NCBI GenBank assembly: GCA_947258435.1 | Contig: CAMYID010000018.1 | Span: 62,001 to 126,000 of the forward strand | Direction of reading: 5' to 3' | Length of the DNA stretch: 64,000 nucleotides | Source of the DNA: an uncultured Alphaproteobacteria bacterium | GTDB lineage: Bacteria; Pseudomonadota; Alphaproteobacteria; UBA11222 | Shown here: positions 45,555 to 55,159 of the stretch, in pieces | Layout: every line of letters begins with the position of its first letter | Numbering within the stretch: position 1 is the stretch's first letter | Translations under genes and position numbers: made by a program | Notes under the pieces: model-generated | Seen by the model: the letters and a program-made list of their open reading frames with translations, nothing else | Databases searched by the model: none | Told to the model about the DNA's origin: nothing

Positions 45555-46696
45555 AACCGAAAAGCATAGCGATTGTCGGCGCCGCCGAAACCACCAAACT
45601 CGGTGTCGTACCGGAAATGTCGGAACTGATGCTGCACGCGGATGCCGCGCTCAACGCCATGGCCGATGCAGGCCTTGGCCCTTCCGATATTGACGGGGTG
45701 GCAACGGCGGGCCCCTGGCCGACCGACGTCGCCCACTATCTCGGCATCACCCCAAGCTGGGTCGACGGGACCATGGTCGGCGGCTGCTCCTTCATGCTGC
45801 ATGTCCGCCATGCCGCGGCGGCAATCAATGAAGGGCTTTGCAATACCGTTCTTGTAACCCATGGGGAAAGCGGGCGCTCACGTGTCGGCGCGCGCGGTTT
45901 TGGCGGCGGTGGCGCCACATCCCTTGTCGGCCAGTTCGAGCAGCCTTACGGCATCATGGGGCCGACCACCATGTTCACCATTCCGGCCCTGCGTTATTGC
46001 AAGGAATATGACGTCGGGATCGAAAAACTTGCCAATGTCGCTGTCGTGCAGCGCGAATGGGCGCATCAGAACCCGCGCGCCAGCCTGCAGGATCTCACCA
46101 GCCTCGATGAGGTGATGAATGCACGCATGATCGCCTGGCCATTCACCAAGCCGATGTGCTGTCTTGTCACCGATGGCGGCGGTGCGCTGATCCTGACCCG
46201 CGCGGACCGTGCACGGGATTTCCCGCAAAAGCCCACCTATATCCTTGGCACCGGCGAAAGCGTTGAAACGCCGCTGGTCAGCCAGATGGAGGATTTCACC
46301 ACATCCAGGGCGTTCCGCGTATCGGGGCAGAAGGCCTTCGCGGAATCAGGCGTTTCCCATGCCGATGTCGATCATCTGATGATCTATGACGCCTTTGCGC
46401 ACCTGCCGATTTACGGGCTTGAGGATCTGGGCTTCTGCGAACGCGGCGAGGGCGCGGATTTCATCTGGGAACGGAATACCGCCCCGGGTGGCAAGCTGCC
46501 GGTCAATACAAATGGCGGCGGGCTGAGTTACATGCATTCAGGCATGTATGGCATGTACGCCCTTCAGGAAGGCGTGCGGCAAATCCGCGGCGTCGCGCCC
46601 GCGCAGATATCCGATGTGAAAATTTCCGTCGTGCATGGCGTGGGCGGCATGTTCGGGGCGAGCGGGACGATCATCCTGGGCAATGAAGCCCCCTGA
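45551..46696 (+). CDS. Thiolase-superfamily protein (lipid-transfer/SCP2-type)
   Basis: A 381-residue thiolase-fold enzyme. The nucleophile-position Cys is in VGGCSFMLHV (~82-91). The C-terminal HGVGGMFGASGTIIL carries the active-site His and the oxyanion glycines, and the NEAF-like position reads YDAFAHLP. Together with the DUF35 partner it may be an acyl-CoA thiolase or a retro-aldolase of side-chain degradation. No acyl-CoA dehydrogenase genes are beside it, so the pathway is open. Confidence 0.87.
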   Translation: MKPKSIAIVGAAETTKLGVVPEMSELMLHADAALNAMADAGLGPSDIDGVATAGPWPTDVAHYLGITPSWVDGTMVGGCSFMLHVRHAAAAINEGLCNTVLVTHGESGRSRVGARGFGGGGATSLVGQFEQPYGIMGPTTMFTIPALRYCKEYDVGIEKLANVAVVQREWAHQNPRASLQDLTSLDEVMNARMIAWPFTKPMCCLVTDGGGALILTRADRARDFPQKPTYILGTGESVETPLVSQMEDFTTSRAFRVSGQKAFAESGVSHADVDHLMIYDAFAHLPIYGLEDLGFCERGEGADFIWERNTAPGGKLPVNTNGGGLSYMHSGMYGMYALQEGVRQIRGVAPAQISDVKISVVHGVGGMFGASGTIILGNEAP

Positions 46697-46720
46697 CCCG
46701 GCGATGGCGATCGGGTCGCG

Positions 46721-48205
46721 CTATGTGCCGACCAGCGAAAGGCTGGCAAACAGCGTTGCCCGGTCAGGCCCCGCCTTGCGATCAGCCACCGCGCGATTGC
46801 GGCGCGGGCCGCGCGCCCAGATGCGCAGAATACGCCCGACAATGACCGGGTCACGCAGGGCGATGCGCGGATCTTCGAGCATGTGAAACCCGCGCATCAA
46901 CGCCCGGAACACGGTGATATCGGCACGCGAGGCGGGCCCGATTGCCTGCTCGAGGATATGTCGCCTGACGCGCGCGCGGAACCGTGGCTGATAGTCAGGG
47001 TCACGGGCGCGTTCAGCGCGACGGATCGCCTGTGCATCCTGTTTGAGCATAATGTCGTAATAGGGGCGGATCTCCCGCATCTGCGCTGTATAGTAGGCTT
47101 GCGCACGCGCGGCCGGGTCCGCAATCTCTGCAATGATCCCGGCAAGCAAATGCCCCTGCAAAAACCCCGCTGAGCAACCGCGCCCGTAAAGCGGATTGGT
47201 GCGGATAACCGAATCGCCGACCGCAAAGAAGTTGCGCACCACCGGGCGCGGCCCGCGCATGTAATGCCGCCACAGACTGTCGAGCCGGCCCATGGCAAAG
47301 ACCTTTCCCCCGGGTTCGGCGCGCCCGGGATCGATCCACGGGCGAACACCGGGCAGTTCCGCGCAGACCGCATCAAAGCCCTTCCCCGCGCGCACCAGCG
47401 CACGCAGCCCTTCCTCGATTTCGGGCACAGCCAGCGTTACCGAAAACCAGCCATTATCGGCGCGGAACACACCGAATTTCAGATAGCCCAGATCCCCCAC
47501 CGACGGCGCCGCGCCGCGGGGCGGCTCTGTCATGCCGGGGCGTAACCTGTAATGGCGGGTAAAATACACAATACCGGCAGGTGCGCTTTCCTCGGCGATC
47601 CGCGCACCGGCCTTGCGCAGCAATCCGGGAAAGGGCGAGGTCCGCCCCGAAGCATCGACAACAAAATCCGCGTGCAATTCCTGCTTTTTCCCCTCACCGA
47701 GCCGCACCCCCTGAATGTCGGGAATTGCACTGTCAGGAGTCAGAACGAGACCCTGAACCCGGCAGTCCGGCACGATCTTTATACCCGGCTGCGCTGCCGC
47801 AAAACGGCGCATGGCAAGCTCAAGCGTTACCCGGCGACTTGAAATCAACGTAAAATCATCATCTGCGGCAAGCGGGCTGTAACCGGCAAGAAGCTGCGGC
47901 GGCAAACCGGTTGAAAATGGCAGTTTTCGCGCACCTGTCCGCAGCATGTCATCCAGCAGTTCGGGATAATGATCGCGCAGCAGAATATAAAGCCGCGCAA
48001 GGAACACATGTGAATGGCGCAGCTGTGCCACGCCGCGGCGCGGCCATTCAGCAAAGGCGCGGTCAGGATCGTCAGTGGCTGGTGCCTGATCCCGGTCAAT
48101 CACCGTCACGCTGACGCCGTGGCTGGCAAGCGCGATGGCGGTGCCCAGCCCGGCAATTCCCGCGCCGACAATAATTCCCGTTTCCGGTTGGGCATCCTTC
48201 TGCAA
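46721..48205 (-). CDS. FAD-dependent monooxygenase/oxidoreductase
   Basis: Flavoprotein of about 494 residues. The dinucleotide motif GIIVGAGIAGLGTAIAL lies at the N-terminus, the middle has FVVDASGRTSPFPGLLR, and the second FAD motif is FFAVGDSVIRTNPLYGRGCSAGFLQGHLL. It resembles phenol-hydroxylase or halogenase-type monooxygenases without a clear substrate. I start it at a TTG with AAGGGGG 6 nt upstream (48205); a GTG nine codons earlier lacks such a site. Convergent with the thiolase gene (24 bp apart). Confidence 0.83.
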   Translation of the reverse strand: MQKDAQPETGIIVGAGIAGLGTAIALASHGVSVTVIDRDQAPATDDPDRAFAEWPRRGVAQLRHSHVFLARLYILLRDHYPELLDDMLRTGARKLPFSTGLPPQLLAGYSPLAADDDFTLISSRRVTLELAMRRFAAAQPGIKIVPDCRVQGLVLTPDSAIPDIQGVRLGEGKKQELHADFVVDASGRTSPFPGLLRKAGARIAEESAPAGIVYFTRHYRLRPGMTEPPRGAAPSVGDLGYLKFGVFRADNGWFSVTLAVPEIEEGLRALVRAGKGFDAVCAELPGVRPWIDPGRAEPGGKVFAMGRLDSLWRHYMRGPRPVVRNFFAVGDSVIRTNPLYGRGCSAGFLQGHLLAGIIAEIADPAARAQAYYTAQMREIRPYYDIMLKQDAQAIRRAERARDPDYQPRFRARVRRHILEQAIGPASRADITVFRALMRGFHMLEDPRIALRDPVIVGRILRIWARGPRRNRAVADRKAGPDRATLFASLSLVGT

Positions 48206-48299
48206 TTGCTGCCCCCTTACGCCTGCAACCACATATGAGTGCGGTTCAACTGAACCAGCAAACCCAGCTTACAGGGATGACGCGTAAAAACCAGTGCCC

Positions 48300-49025
48300 T
48301 CAATCGCCCCGGCGCGGAAACAGGGCAGCACGCAGCCATTTGACGAAATTATTGTCGGCGGTGGCAAGGCGGTCAAATTCGGCGTCACGGCGCGCATATT
48401 CCGCAGGTGACAATTCGAACAATGTGTCGCGTGTGACACGGGTCTGGTCGGGGTTGAGCTCCTTGACGAGCCGGGCGGGATTGCCCGCGACAATCGCATT
48501 TGCAGGCACATCGTCCACAACAACCGCCCGCGCGCCGATGATCGCATTATCGCCGATCGTCACCCCTTTCCCAACAAAGGCGCTATCCCCCAGCCATACA
48601 TTATTCCCGATCACCACCGGGCTTGTCGCCCCGACCGCCTGGGTCCGGTCATACAGATCGTGCCAGTCGGCATCGGTGACATAGACGCCATGGGCGAACA
48701 TACAGCCATTTCCGATCTGGATTGCGGTTGCAGATGAGATACGCACCGCGGGGCAGATCAGACAGTCATCACCGATCGAGATATGACCGTTCGTCTGTTC
48801 GCCGCGCCATACGCTGAGCTGAACGCGCCCGTCCCGCGCCGAGACGATATGCAGGTTGTTGCCTGCCACCACCGGACCGCCATGAACCCACACATACCAG
48901 GGCTTGAAGAATTTGTAGCCTGGCCCCAGCGTATCGAAATCCGGTTCACGAAAATGCCGCGCCCACCAGGCTGCAAAGGCCATAAAACCGCGTTTGACCC
49001 AGAAGGGCCTGTGATCGTACCGCAT
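48300..49025 (-). CDS. Hexapeptide-repeat (LbH) acyltransferase
   Basis: A 241-residue left-handed beta-helix protein. Hexapeptide repeats run from ~85 to ~185 (ISIGDDCLICPAVRISSATAIQIGNGCMFAHGVYV, then VVIGNNVWLGDSAFVGKGVTIGDNAIIGARAVV). The GNPARLVKEL end motif is typical of O-acetyltransferases of the maltose/chloramphenicol acetyltransferase type. The catalytic His is probably in FAHGVYV or DADWHD. Acceptor unknown. Confidence 0.87.
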   Translation of the reverse strand: MRYDHRPFWVKRGFMAFAAWWARHFREPDFDTLGPGYKFFKPWYVWVHGGPVVAGNNLHIVSARDGRVQLSVWRGEQTNGHISIGDDCLICPAVRISSATAIQIGNGCMFAHGVYVTDADWHDLYDRTQAVGATSPVVIGNNVWLGDSAFVGKGVTIGDNAIIGARAVVVDDVPANAIVAGNPARLVKELNPDQTRVTRDTLFELSPAEYARRDAEFDRLATADNNFVKWLRAALFPRRGD

Positions 49026-49268
49026 CAGTTCCCATCTTCCGCCCCGGGCGCTAAAGGGCGCTATCCGACAGGCTGTCTTTCACGGGTCCAGGCGCAAGTG
49101 ACTATGCCCGGGGATGCACGGTCGCCTCTTGCGAAACCCCCGAATTCATCAAACTCACTACTCAAATTCAGTACATTGGATGCTCCTGGGCGCGCACCGG
49201 CCACTTATGTAGCCCAATTCGGCACAGCACACCAGGCCCGAAGGCAACCCGGGCATGCCAACGCCAAG

Positions 49269-49826
49269 TCAGGCTTCCAGTGCCACCTGCGCATGGCGGC
49301 GTTCGGCGCCGTTATATTCGCTGTCGACCCTGCGCCGCCGGCAAGGCCCGAAATAGCTGGGCGAGCGTACGAACGAACGCGGCTTGTTGATGATCGCCAT
49401 AAGGCGGGTGAACATCGCCTTGGCCGATACCGGTTTCGCCAGAAATTCGGTGGCACCCGCATCGCGCGCTTCGACTACATGATATTTGTCCGAATAGCTG
49501 GTCAGAAAGATGATCGGTACATAAGGATTGGGGCTGTCACTGGCAGTCCGCACCAGCTGCGTGAATTCGACCCCGTCAATGCCGGGCATCTCCCAATCGA
49601 CAATGACGATATCGGGACGGTGCGATCGCATTGCCTCAAACCCGTCCGCGCCATCGCTTGCCTCGTAGATATATTCGACACCCAATGCCTGCAGGATGCC
49701 TGATACAATGCGCCGCATATTAACGTGATCGTCGATCACCAGCACGCTGATCGCTTCAAGTCCGGTATTTGCCACTCTTGCCCCGGGCTGCGTTGCCGCA
49801 ACCTCCCTCGCCATCATGCACCCCAT
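49269..49826 (-). CDS. Single-domain response regulator (CheY-like)
   Basis: A 185-residue receiver. The acidic pocket is D32-D33, the phosphorylated Asp is D77 in IVIVDWEMPG, and the switch Lys is in FLAKPVS. A C-terminal basic tail (SPSYFGPCRRRR...NGAERR) is common to a set of alphaproteobacterial stand-alone receivers. It has no output domain. A partner kinase is not encoded nearby. Possible DivK- or CheY-like signalling. Confidence 0.9.
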   Translation of the reverse strand: MGCMMAREVAATQPGARVANTGLEAISVLVIDDHVNMRRIVSGILQALGVEYIYEASDGADGFEAMRSHRPDIVIVDWEMPGIDGVEFTQLVRTASDSPNPYVPIIFLTSYSDKYHVVEARDAGATEFLAKPVSAKAMFTRLMAIINKPRSFVRSPSYFGPCRRRRVDSEYNGAERRHAQVALEA

Positions 49827-49903
49827 ACGTTCCGGCGGCCAGACGCCATGGACATTAGCGCATAAAGTGCATAATAACGAGTTAACTATCGTAATACGTG
49901 CTA

Positions 49904-50524
49904 TCAGGAAATTTTGGCACGACCCCAGTAATTGAAGCCGAAGACCCGCGGGGTGCCGGGCAGATACATGCTGTCGGCCTGCTCGAGCGTAAATCCCGCC
50001 CCCTCGATCAATGTAAATATCCGGCGGTTAAGATTGCATCCGCCGCCGATCTTCTTCCATACCGGATTGATCCGGTTCTGCCATTTCATAACCCCCGCAT
50101 CCGGGGCCTCGCCATGCTCGCAGAACAGCAACCGGCCACCGGGCCTGAGCACCCGCCGCATGCCTTCAAGCGCTGTCTCCGCATCGGGGATCGTGCATAG
50201 GGTGAAAGTCGTCACCACCGTATCGACACTGTTATCCTCAAGCGGGATTTCCTCGCCCGGCAGGTCGATAAACTCGAACGGAAAACGAAGTTGCCCCACA
50301 CGCTCTGCGGCAATCTGCCGCATTTCGGGGGCGGGTTCGAGCCCGAACAGATGCGTCACCCGCGCTGCATCATAATGCGGCAGGTTAAGCCCCGAGCCGA
50401 TACCGATCTCCAGAACCCGGCCTTCTGCCTGCGGCACAACCTTTTCACGCTGCCGCCGGGTCGGCTTTGTGCCGCATGCGCTGTCGATCAGTTTTGGTAA
50501 AACCCGTCTTTCGTAGAAGCCCAT
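49904..50524 (-). CDS. Class I SAM-dependent methyltransferase
   Basis: A 206-residue methyltransferase. Motif I is VLEIGIGSGLNLPHY (~38-52), the acidic SAM-ribose position is in LFGLEPAPEM, and motif VLRPGGRLLFCEHGEAPD is in place. It resembles the UbiE/Methyltransf_11 type with phosphatidylethanolamine methyltransferase-like spacing. I start it at the ATG 50524 (GGGAGG 7 nt upstream). It is divergent from cfa by 128 bp, so a lipid substrate is conceivable. Confidence 0.87.
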   Translation of the reverse strand: MGFYERRVLPKLIDSACGTKPTRRQREKVVPQAEGRVLEIGIGSGLNLPHYDAARVTHLFGLEPAPEMRQIAAERVGQLRFPFEFIDLPGEEIPLEDNSVDTVVTTFTLCTIPDAETALEGMRRVLRPGGRLLFCEHGEAPDAGVMKWQNRINPVWKKIGGGCNLNRRIFTLIEGAGFTLEQADSMYLPGTPRVFGFNYWGRAKIS

Positions 50525-50652
50525 CTCTGCACCCTCCCATTCGTGGCCATTATTAGAAATTAACTTCCGCCACTTGCAAAGCACGGAATTTGCTTTCTAC
50601 TCTTAGCAGCTAGTCAGCGTGCTGTATCTGGTATGTAAGGGGGAGCCGATCA

Positions 50653-51897
50653 ATGTTTCCGCTGTCGCATCTGCTCAAGCGTTTCGTGCAGTCGGGTTGT
50701 CTGTATGTCATCGACCCCGATGGGAAGCGTCATGTCTTCAAAGGATCCGAACCCGGACCCGAGGTCACAATGCGTTTGCATGACCGCGCCCTGGTCTGGC
50801 GGCTTGTCCTCAACACCGAGCTTGCCGCGGGGGAGGCCTATATGGACGGCAGCCTGACCTTCGATGAGGGGGGCATTGCCGAACTTCTGCAGCTGTTTGC
50901 GCGCAATCGCTACCATCTGGCCGCCCACCCGGTGCAGGTGCAGATGAAAAAGCTGCGCCTTGCCCTGCACCGTTTCAGCCAGCGGCGTATCAACCGGCAG
51001 AAAGCGCAAAAGAATGTCGCGCATCATTATGATCTGAACCGTGCGCTTTATGAGATGTTCCTCGATCAGGACATGCAATATTCCTGCGCCTACTTCACCG
51101 GCCCCGATGACACGCTGGAGCAGGCGCAGTTGCAGAAGAAGCGCCATATCGCGGCCAAGCTGCAACTGGCGGACGGGCAGCGCATTCTCGATATCGGTTG
51201 CGGCTGGGGCGGCATGGCGCTTTTTCTTGCACAATGCGCCGATGTCGAGGTGCTGGGCGTCACCCTGTCGACCGAACAGCTGGCGCTGGCGCGGCAGCGG
51301 GCGGAGGCAGCAGGACTGAGTGAGCGGGTTACATTCGAACTGAAGGACTATCGGGAAATCGAGGGGACTTTCGACCGGATTGTCTCTGTCGGGATGTTCG
51401 AACATGTCGGCACCGCGAATTACTGGGATTTCTTTGCGCAGCTCAATCGCCTGCTCGATCAGGACGGGGTGGCGCTGCTGCATTCTATCGGCCATATGAG
51501 CCCACCCGGCACAGCAAGCCCCTGGCTGGATAAATATATCTTTCCCGGCGGCTATGCACCGGCGCTTTCGGAAGTGCTGACAGCGGTGGAACCCAATCAG
51601 TTATGGGTTACGGACATCGAGGTCCTGCGCGTCCACTATGCAAGAACGCTGGAAGAATGGAACCGGCGCTTTCAGGCAAACCGCGCCCGCATTGCCGAAA
51701 TTTACGATGAGCGCTTCTGCAGAATGTGGGAATTTTATCTGATCAGCTGCGCCCAGATGTTCCGTACCGGCGCGCAAATGGTGTTTCAGATGCAACTGGC
51801 CCACAAGCGCGATGCGGTGCCGCTGACACGGAACTATATGTTTGAAAACGAACAGCAATTGGCAGAGCAGGCCGAAACCGCCACTGCGGCGGAATAG
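50653..51897 (+). CDS. cfa: Cyclopropane-fatty-acyl-phospholipid synthase
   Basis: SAM-dependent enzyme of 414 residues that turns cis double bonds of membrane phospholipids into cyclopropanes. The active site is canonical: C145 in MQYSCAYF, MFEHVG with the Glu and His, and LLHSIG with the bicarbonate His. The SAM loop is ILDIGCGWGG (~178-187), and KYIFPGGYAP is the conserved lipid-side segment. This contrasts with the altered homologue at 19371-20648, so the two should differ in product. Confidence 0.93.
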   Translation: MFPLSHLLKRFVQSGCLYVIDPDGKRHVFKGSEPGPEVTMRLHDRALVWRLVLNTELAAGEAYMDGSLTFDEGGIAELLQLFARNRYHLAAHPVQVQMKKLRLALHRFSQRRINRQKAQKNVAHHYDLNRALYEMFLDQDMQYSCAYFTGPDDTLEQAQLQKKRHIAAKLQLADGQRILDIGCGWGGMALFLAQCADVEVLGVTLSTEQLALARQRAEAAGLSERVTFELKDYREIEGTFDRIVSVGMFEHVGTANYWDFFAQLNRLLDQDGVALLHSIGHMSPPGTASPWLDKYIFPGGYAPALSEVLTAVEPNQLWVTDIEVLRVHYARTLEEWNRRFQANRARIAEIYDERFCRMWEFYLISCAQMFRTGAQMVFQMQLAHKRDAVPLTRNYMFENEQQLAEQAETATAAE

Positions 51898-52004
51898 GCG
51901 ACACAAACCTGACTGCTGCTACGCCAGCTTTGCCTGCCCGCCAGGCCCCGGCTTGTTGGTCGACCAAGCCCCTGTGCCTTGCCGGCCCACGATTATCAGA
52001 AAAG

Positions 52005-52026
52005 GCACAGCGCAGACCGGCTGTGC
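52005..52026 (-). terminator. Terminator of the F0 operon, possibly bidirectional
   Basis: Stem GCACAGC / GCTGTGC with an 8-nt loop. Read on the minus strand it is followed by CTTTTCT (good for atpF). Read on the plus strand it is followed by AATATCGTTTTT (weaker, for cfa). An upstream CTGTGCCTT (51972-51980) can compete for AAGGCACAG (52002-52010). Confidence 0.7.
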
Positions 52027-52049
52027 AATATCGTTTTTGTGAATTGCGA

Positions 52050-52541
52050 TCAGTGAAGCTTGCCGCCGATATCGGCGATGCTGCGATCGACCAGCGTGCG
52101 CGCCCTGTCCGCAGACAAATTCTCGGCGATTACCTTGCGCGAGGCAGCAATTGCAACATCGACCGCCAACGCCCGGACTTCCTGAACCGCCTGCGCTTCA
52201 GCCTGCGCGATTTTTTCTTCCACCATGGCGGTGCGGCGCGCAACGGTTTCTTCCATATTGGCCTTCATCTCGGCTGCAAGCTGCTCTGCCTCGCGCTGTG
52301 CGCGCTCGACGATTTCCTGTGCTTCCTGCTCCGCATTCGCGGTACGCCGCTGATAGCTGGCAAGCAATGCCTGCGCTTCCTCGCGCAGCAACCGCGCCGC
52401 CTCAAGCTCATCGGCAATTTCCTTACTGCGTGCATCCAGCACCCCGCCGACCTTGCCCGGCACCTTCAGATACAGCACCAGAGCGACAAACAGGAAAGTT
52501 GCGATCGCTACCCATGTCGCGGGATCGTAAAGAAAGTCCAT
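52050..52541 (-). CDS. atpF: F0F1 ATP synthase subunit b
   Basis: Stator stalk subunit, 163 residues from ATG 52541 (GAGGA 9 nt upstream; starts 2-3 codons earlier are possible). One N-terminal membrane segment (~8-27) is followed by a continuous charged helix. Last gene of the F0 operon, downstream of the related subunit b'. The two b-type genes side by side are typical of Alphaproteobacteria. Confidence 0.95.
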   Translation of the reverse strand: MDFLYDPATWVAIATFLFVALVLYLKVPGKVGGVLDARSKEIADELEAARLLREEAQALLASYQRRTANAEQEAQEIVERAQREAEQLAAEMKANMEETVARRTAMVEEKIAQAEAQAVQEVRALAVDVAIAASRKVIAENLSADRARTLVDRSIADIGGKLH

Positions 52542-52602
52542 GCTCATCAATCCTCAGCTCTTCGATCAGCGCCCCTGCATCCGCAGAACGTGATTGCCTG
52601 CA

Positions 52603-53091
52603 TCATCCCGCCCGCAATTCGGCATCGACCGCAGATGTAACCGTATCGCCATCCGCCGTATCGCCAAGCAGCTTGCCGATAATCGCAGCCGCCGCATCGG
52701 ATGCAACACTGCGAACGCTTTTCATCGCCTCAGCCTTCGTCGCGGCGATCCGCTCCTCCGCCTCGGCCATGCGGGCATCGAGCGCCTGCTGCAAACTCTC
52801 TGTATGACGTTCCACATCAGCGGTCAGCGTCGCCCGGGTCTGCGCGGCGATTTCAAGCGCCTTGCCACGCGCATCCGCGAGCGCGGCCTCATAATCCTTC
52901 AGCGCATCCTCGGCTTCCTGTTTCAGCCGGGCGGCATCGTCAAGATCATCGGCGATTTTGTCGCGGCGTTGTTCGAGCACCGTCGCAATGCGTGGCAACG
53001 CACCGCGCGCAAGCGTCAGATACAACAATCCAAATGTGATTACGAGCCAGACAATCTGTGGCGCGAAATCCTCGATGACCAATTGAGGCAT
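52603..53091 (-). CDS. atpF': F0F1 ATP synthase subunit b'
   Basis: Second stator subunit, 162 residues. It has an N-terminal membrane segment (~11-30, IVWLVITFGLLYLTLARGALPRI) and a long helical stalk. It forms a heterodimer with subunit b and lies between atpE and atpF on the same strand. Confidence 0.95.
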   Translation of the reverse strand: MPQLVIEDFAPQIVWLVITFGLLYLTLARGALPRIATVLEQRRDKIADDLDDAARLKQEAEDALKDYEAALADARGKALEIAAQTRATLTADVERHTESLQQALDARMAEAEERIAATKAEAMKSVRSVASDAAAAIIGKLLGDTADGDTVTSAVDAELRAG

Positions 53092-53201
53092 GACCAGATT
53101 TCTCTAACTTTTCAGTTCAGCATACATCCGACGGCTGAAAATGCCGTCGGATAAACTGTCATTGCGCCCCGCCGCAACGGCGAGGCGCGAACCCGGCTGT
53201 G

Positions 53202-53441
53202 TCAGACCACGAACAGCAGGATAAGGGCAACAACCAGGCCGAACAGGCCGGTCGCTTCCGCCAGGGCAAAGCCCAGAAGCAGGTTCGGGAACTGCTGCTG
53301 CGCGGCAGACGGGTTCCGCAATGCGCCGGACAGATAGTTGCCGAAGATGTGACCGATACCGACACCTGCGCCGGCAAGTGCGATGGCCGCCAGGCCAGCA
53401 CCGATATATTTACCCAAAAGCGCTGCGGCTTCTGCTTCCAT
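53202..53441 (-). CDS. atpE: F0F1 ATP synthase subunit c
   Basis: Proteolipid of the rotor ring, 79 residues with two membrane helices. The proton-carrying carboxylate is E62 in [11 protein letters not shown], and the polar loop is RNPSA at 42-46. The glycine-rich first helix ([17 protein letters not shown]) fits a proton-type ring. Confidence 0.97.
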   Translation of the reverse strand: MEAEAAALLGKYIGAGLAAIALAGAGVGIGHIFGNYLSGALRNPSAAQQQFPNLLLGFALAEATGLFGLVVALILLFVV

Positions 53442-53586
53442 TTGACCAGCTCCTTCTGTGAATTTTCGCTGTGAGACTCAATGAATTGTTATGCGTTCAA
53501 TCTTTCCGGCCGATCGCGGCGCCAGAGGGCACCATGATTTGCCATTTCATCCGCTCTGTTCGTTATGTTCGGTCCTATCCGTTAGC

Positions 53587-54339
53587 TCAGTGCAGATGCA
53601 GCGCGTCATTCAGATAAATACAGGTCAGCACCGCAAACACATAGGCCTGCAGGAACGCGACAAGCACTTCCAGTCCGACAAACGCGACGGAGAAGGCCAG
53701 CGGCAGCCAGCCTCCCCAGATTCCCAGCATGACGATAAATCCGCCAAACACCTTCAGCATGGTATGACCGGCCATCATATTGGCAAACAGACGCACAGAC
53801 AGGCTGATCGGCCGGCTGAGATAGGAGATCACCTCGATCACCACGATCAGCGGCAGCAGCGCGGCAGGCACGCCATGCGGTACGAACAGCCGCAGATAGC
53901 CAACCCCATGCTTGATAAAACCAAGAATTGTAACGCCGATAAATATCGCCAGCGCCAAAGCAAAGGTCACGATGATGTGGCTTGTGACGGTAAAGGTATA
54001 AGGCACCATACCGATCATGTTGCAGAACAGCACGAACATGAACAATGTGAAGACAAAGGGGAAGAATTTCTGCCCCTCCGGCCCCACCGTGTCGCGCATC
54101 ATATTGGCAACGAATTCATAGCTCAGCTCGACCACCGATTGCAGCCGCCCCGGGATCATCGCGCGATGCCGCATGCCCATGGTCAGAAACAGCACGATCA
54201 GGCCGGTCGCAATCACCATAAACAGACTGGAATTGGTGAAGGAAACATCGAAACCCGCCAAATCCATCGGGATATAGCGCTGAATTTCAAACTGCTCCAT
54301 CGGGCTGTGACTGAACGGATCGTGTTGATCTGCGGCCAA
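53587..54339 (-). CDS. atpB: F0F1 ATP synthase subunit a
   Basis: Membrane channel subunit of 250 residues if started at the TTG 54339, which has GGGAG 6 nt before it and gives the usual alphaproteobacterial N-terminus ([15 protein letters not shown]). A frame open 21 codons further up would add an unlikely Cys/Pro-rich stretch. The essential Arg is in [14 protein letters not shown]. Membrane helices at ~28-48, 85-110, 115-135, 145-170 and the C-terminal pair are present. Confidence 0.93.
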   Translation of the reverse strand: MAADQHDPFSHSPMEQFEIQRYIPMDLAGFDVSFTNSSLFMVIATGLIVLFLTMGMRHRAMIPGRLQSVVELSYEFVANMMRDTVGPEGQKFFPFVFTLFMFVLFCNMIGMVPYTFTVTSHIIVTFALALAIFIGVTILGFIKHGVGYLRLFVPHGVPAALLPLIVVIEVISYLSRPISLSVRLFANMMAGHTMLKVFGGFIVMLGIWGGWLPLAFSVAFVGLEVLVAFLQAYVFAVLTCIYLNDALHLH

Positions 54340-54421
54340 AACCGTCTCCCTCGCACTTTCACTCTCGGTTGCGGCCGGATGACAACACCCCCCCGCGGGC
54401 ATGAAATACCCGAACCGCGTT

Positions 54422-54772
54422 TCACTTTTCCGGATCAGCGGCGGTCTTGTCCGCCAACTCCTGATCCGCCTCTGCCGCTGCTGCGGCGTTCATCTGATTG
54501 GCTGTCCGAACGACATTCATAATGCCGGCCGCCACCCCCAGAAAGAAGAACAGCAGCAACAACCAGGGCGATGTTCCCAACCACCGGTCAAGAAGCCAGC
54601 CCAAAACCCCCCCGACCGCCACGGCCGCAACCAGATCCGTGCTCAGCCGGATCGCGACGCCCATCGCATTACCTTTTCGCGCATCCGGCGCGACAGGTGT
54701 TATGGCGCGACGCGCAGCCGCGAGGCGGGCATCGAAATCACTTTGCGGTCTTGAATGCTGATCGTCGTCCAT
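54422..54772 (-). CDS. atpI: AtpZ/AtpI family ATP synthase assembly protein
   Basis: A 116-residue membrane protein with two hydrophobic segments ([26 protein letters not shown] and [20 protein letters not shown]). AtpI proteins help assemble the c-ring. First gene of the F0 operon. Start taken at ATG 54772; a GTG seven codons earlier is an alternative. Confidence 0.88.
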   Translation of the reverse strand: MDDDQHSRPQSDFDARLAAARRAITPVAPDARKGNAMGVAIRLSTDLVAAVAVGGVLGWLLDRWLGTSPWLLLLFFFLGVAAGIMNVVRTANQMNAAAAAEADQELADKTAADPEK

Positions 54773-55159
54773 GGCCCTATCCGCCACTGTCACCCGACAT
54801 TAGGCAAGTTACAAATACCGCCTCGCACCCGCGATCACCACGTTCAATATACGCGGATTTCAGACCGGATGAAGACTTTGCGCCCCACCTGAAAGAGCCA
54901 GCAAACTACCCCGCAAGATTGCGGCGGCCCCGATTCCGGAAACCGCCAGCGATCGGGGCGCACATTAGTGGGGGGTCAGGTAGGTGTCAACGGAAGAATC
55001 ATCGCACAAATAGCTCAATCCCGGCAGCCTTTCCCCACACCGCCATGGCCGCATCCGGCATATGAGGAGCAAGCCCCGAATGCGGTCGCGCTGATATCCG
55101 CTAATCATTTGAAAATGAATGAAAAATTTGCTGCACCCGACGGTGCCCAAAACGTTGAG
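54773..55159. other. Intergenic region upstream of the F0 operon
   Basis: 387 bp between the smc stop and atpI. It should hold the F0 operon promoter. It contains a 7-bp inverted repeat CCCCGAT (54928-54934) / ATCGGGG (54952-54958) without a T tract, so not a convincing terminator. I see no gene. Confidence 0.5.

Noticed and set aside
53491-54522. Open frame of about 343 codons antisense to atpB and atpI
   Set aside because: Overlaps clear F0 subunit genes on the opposite strand; His/Gln-rich composition without motifs.
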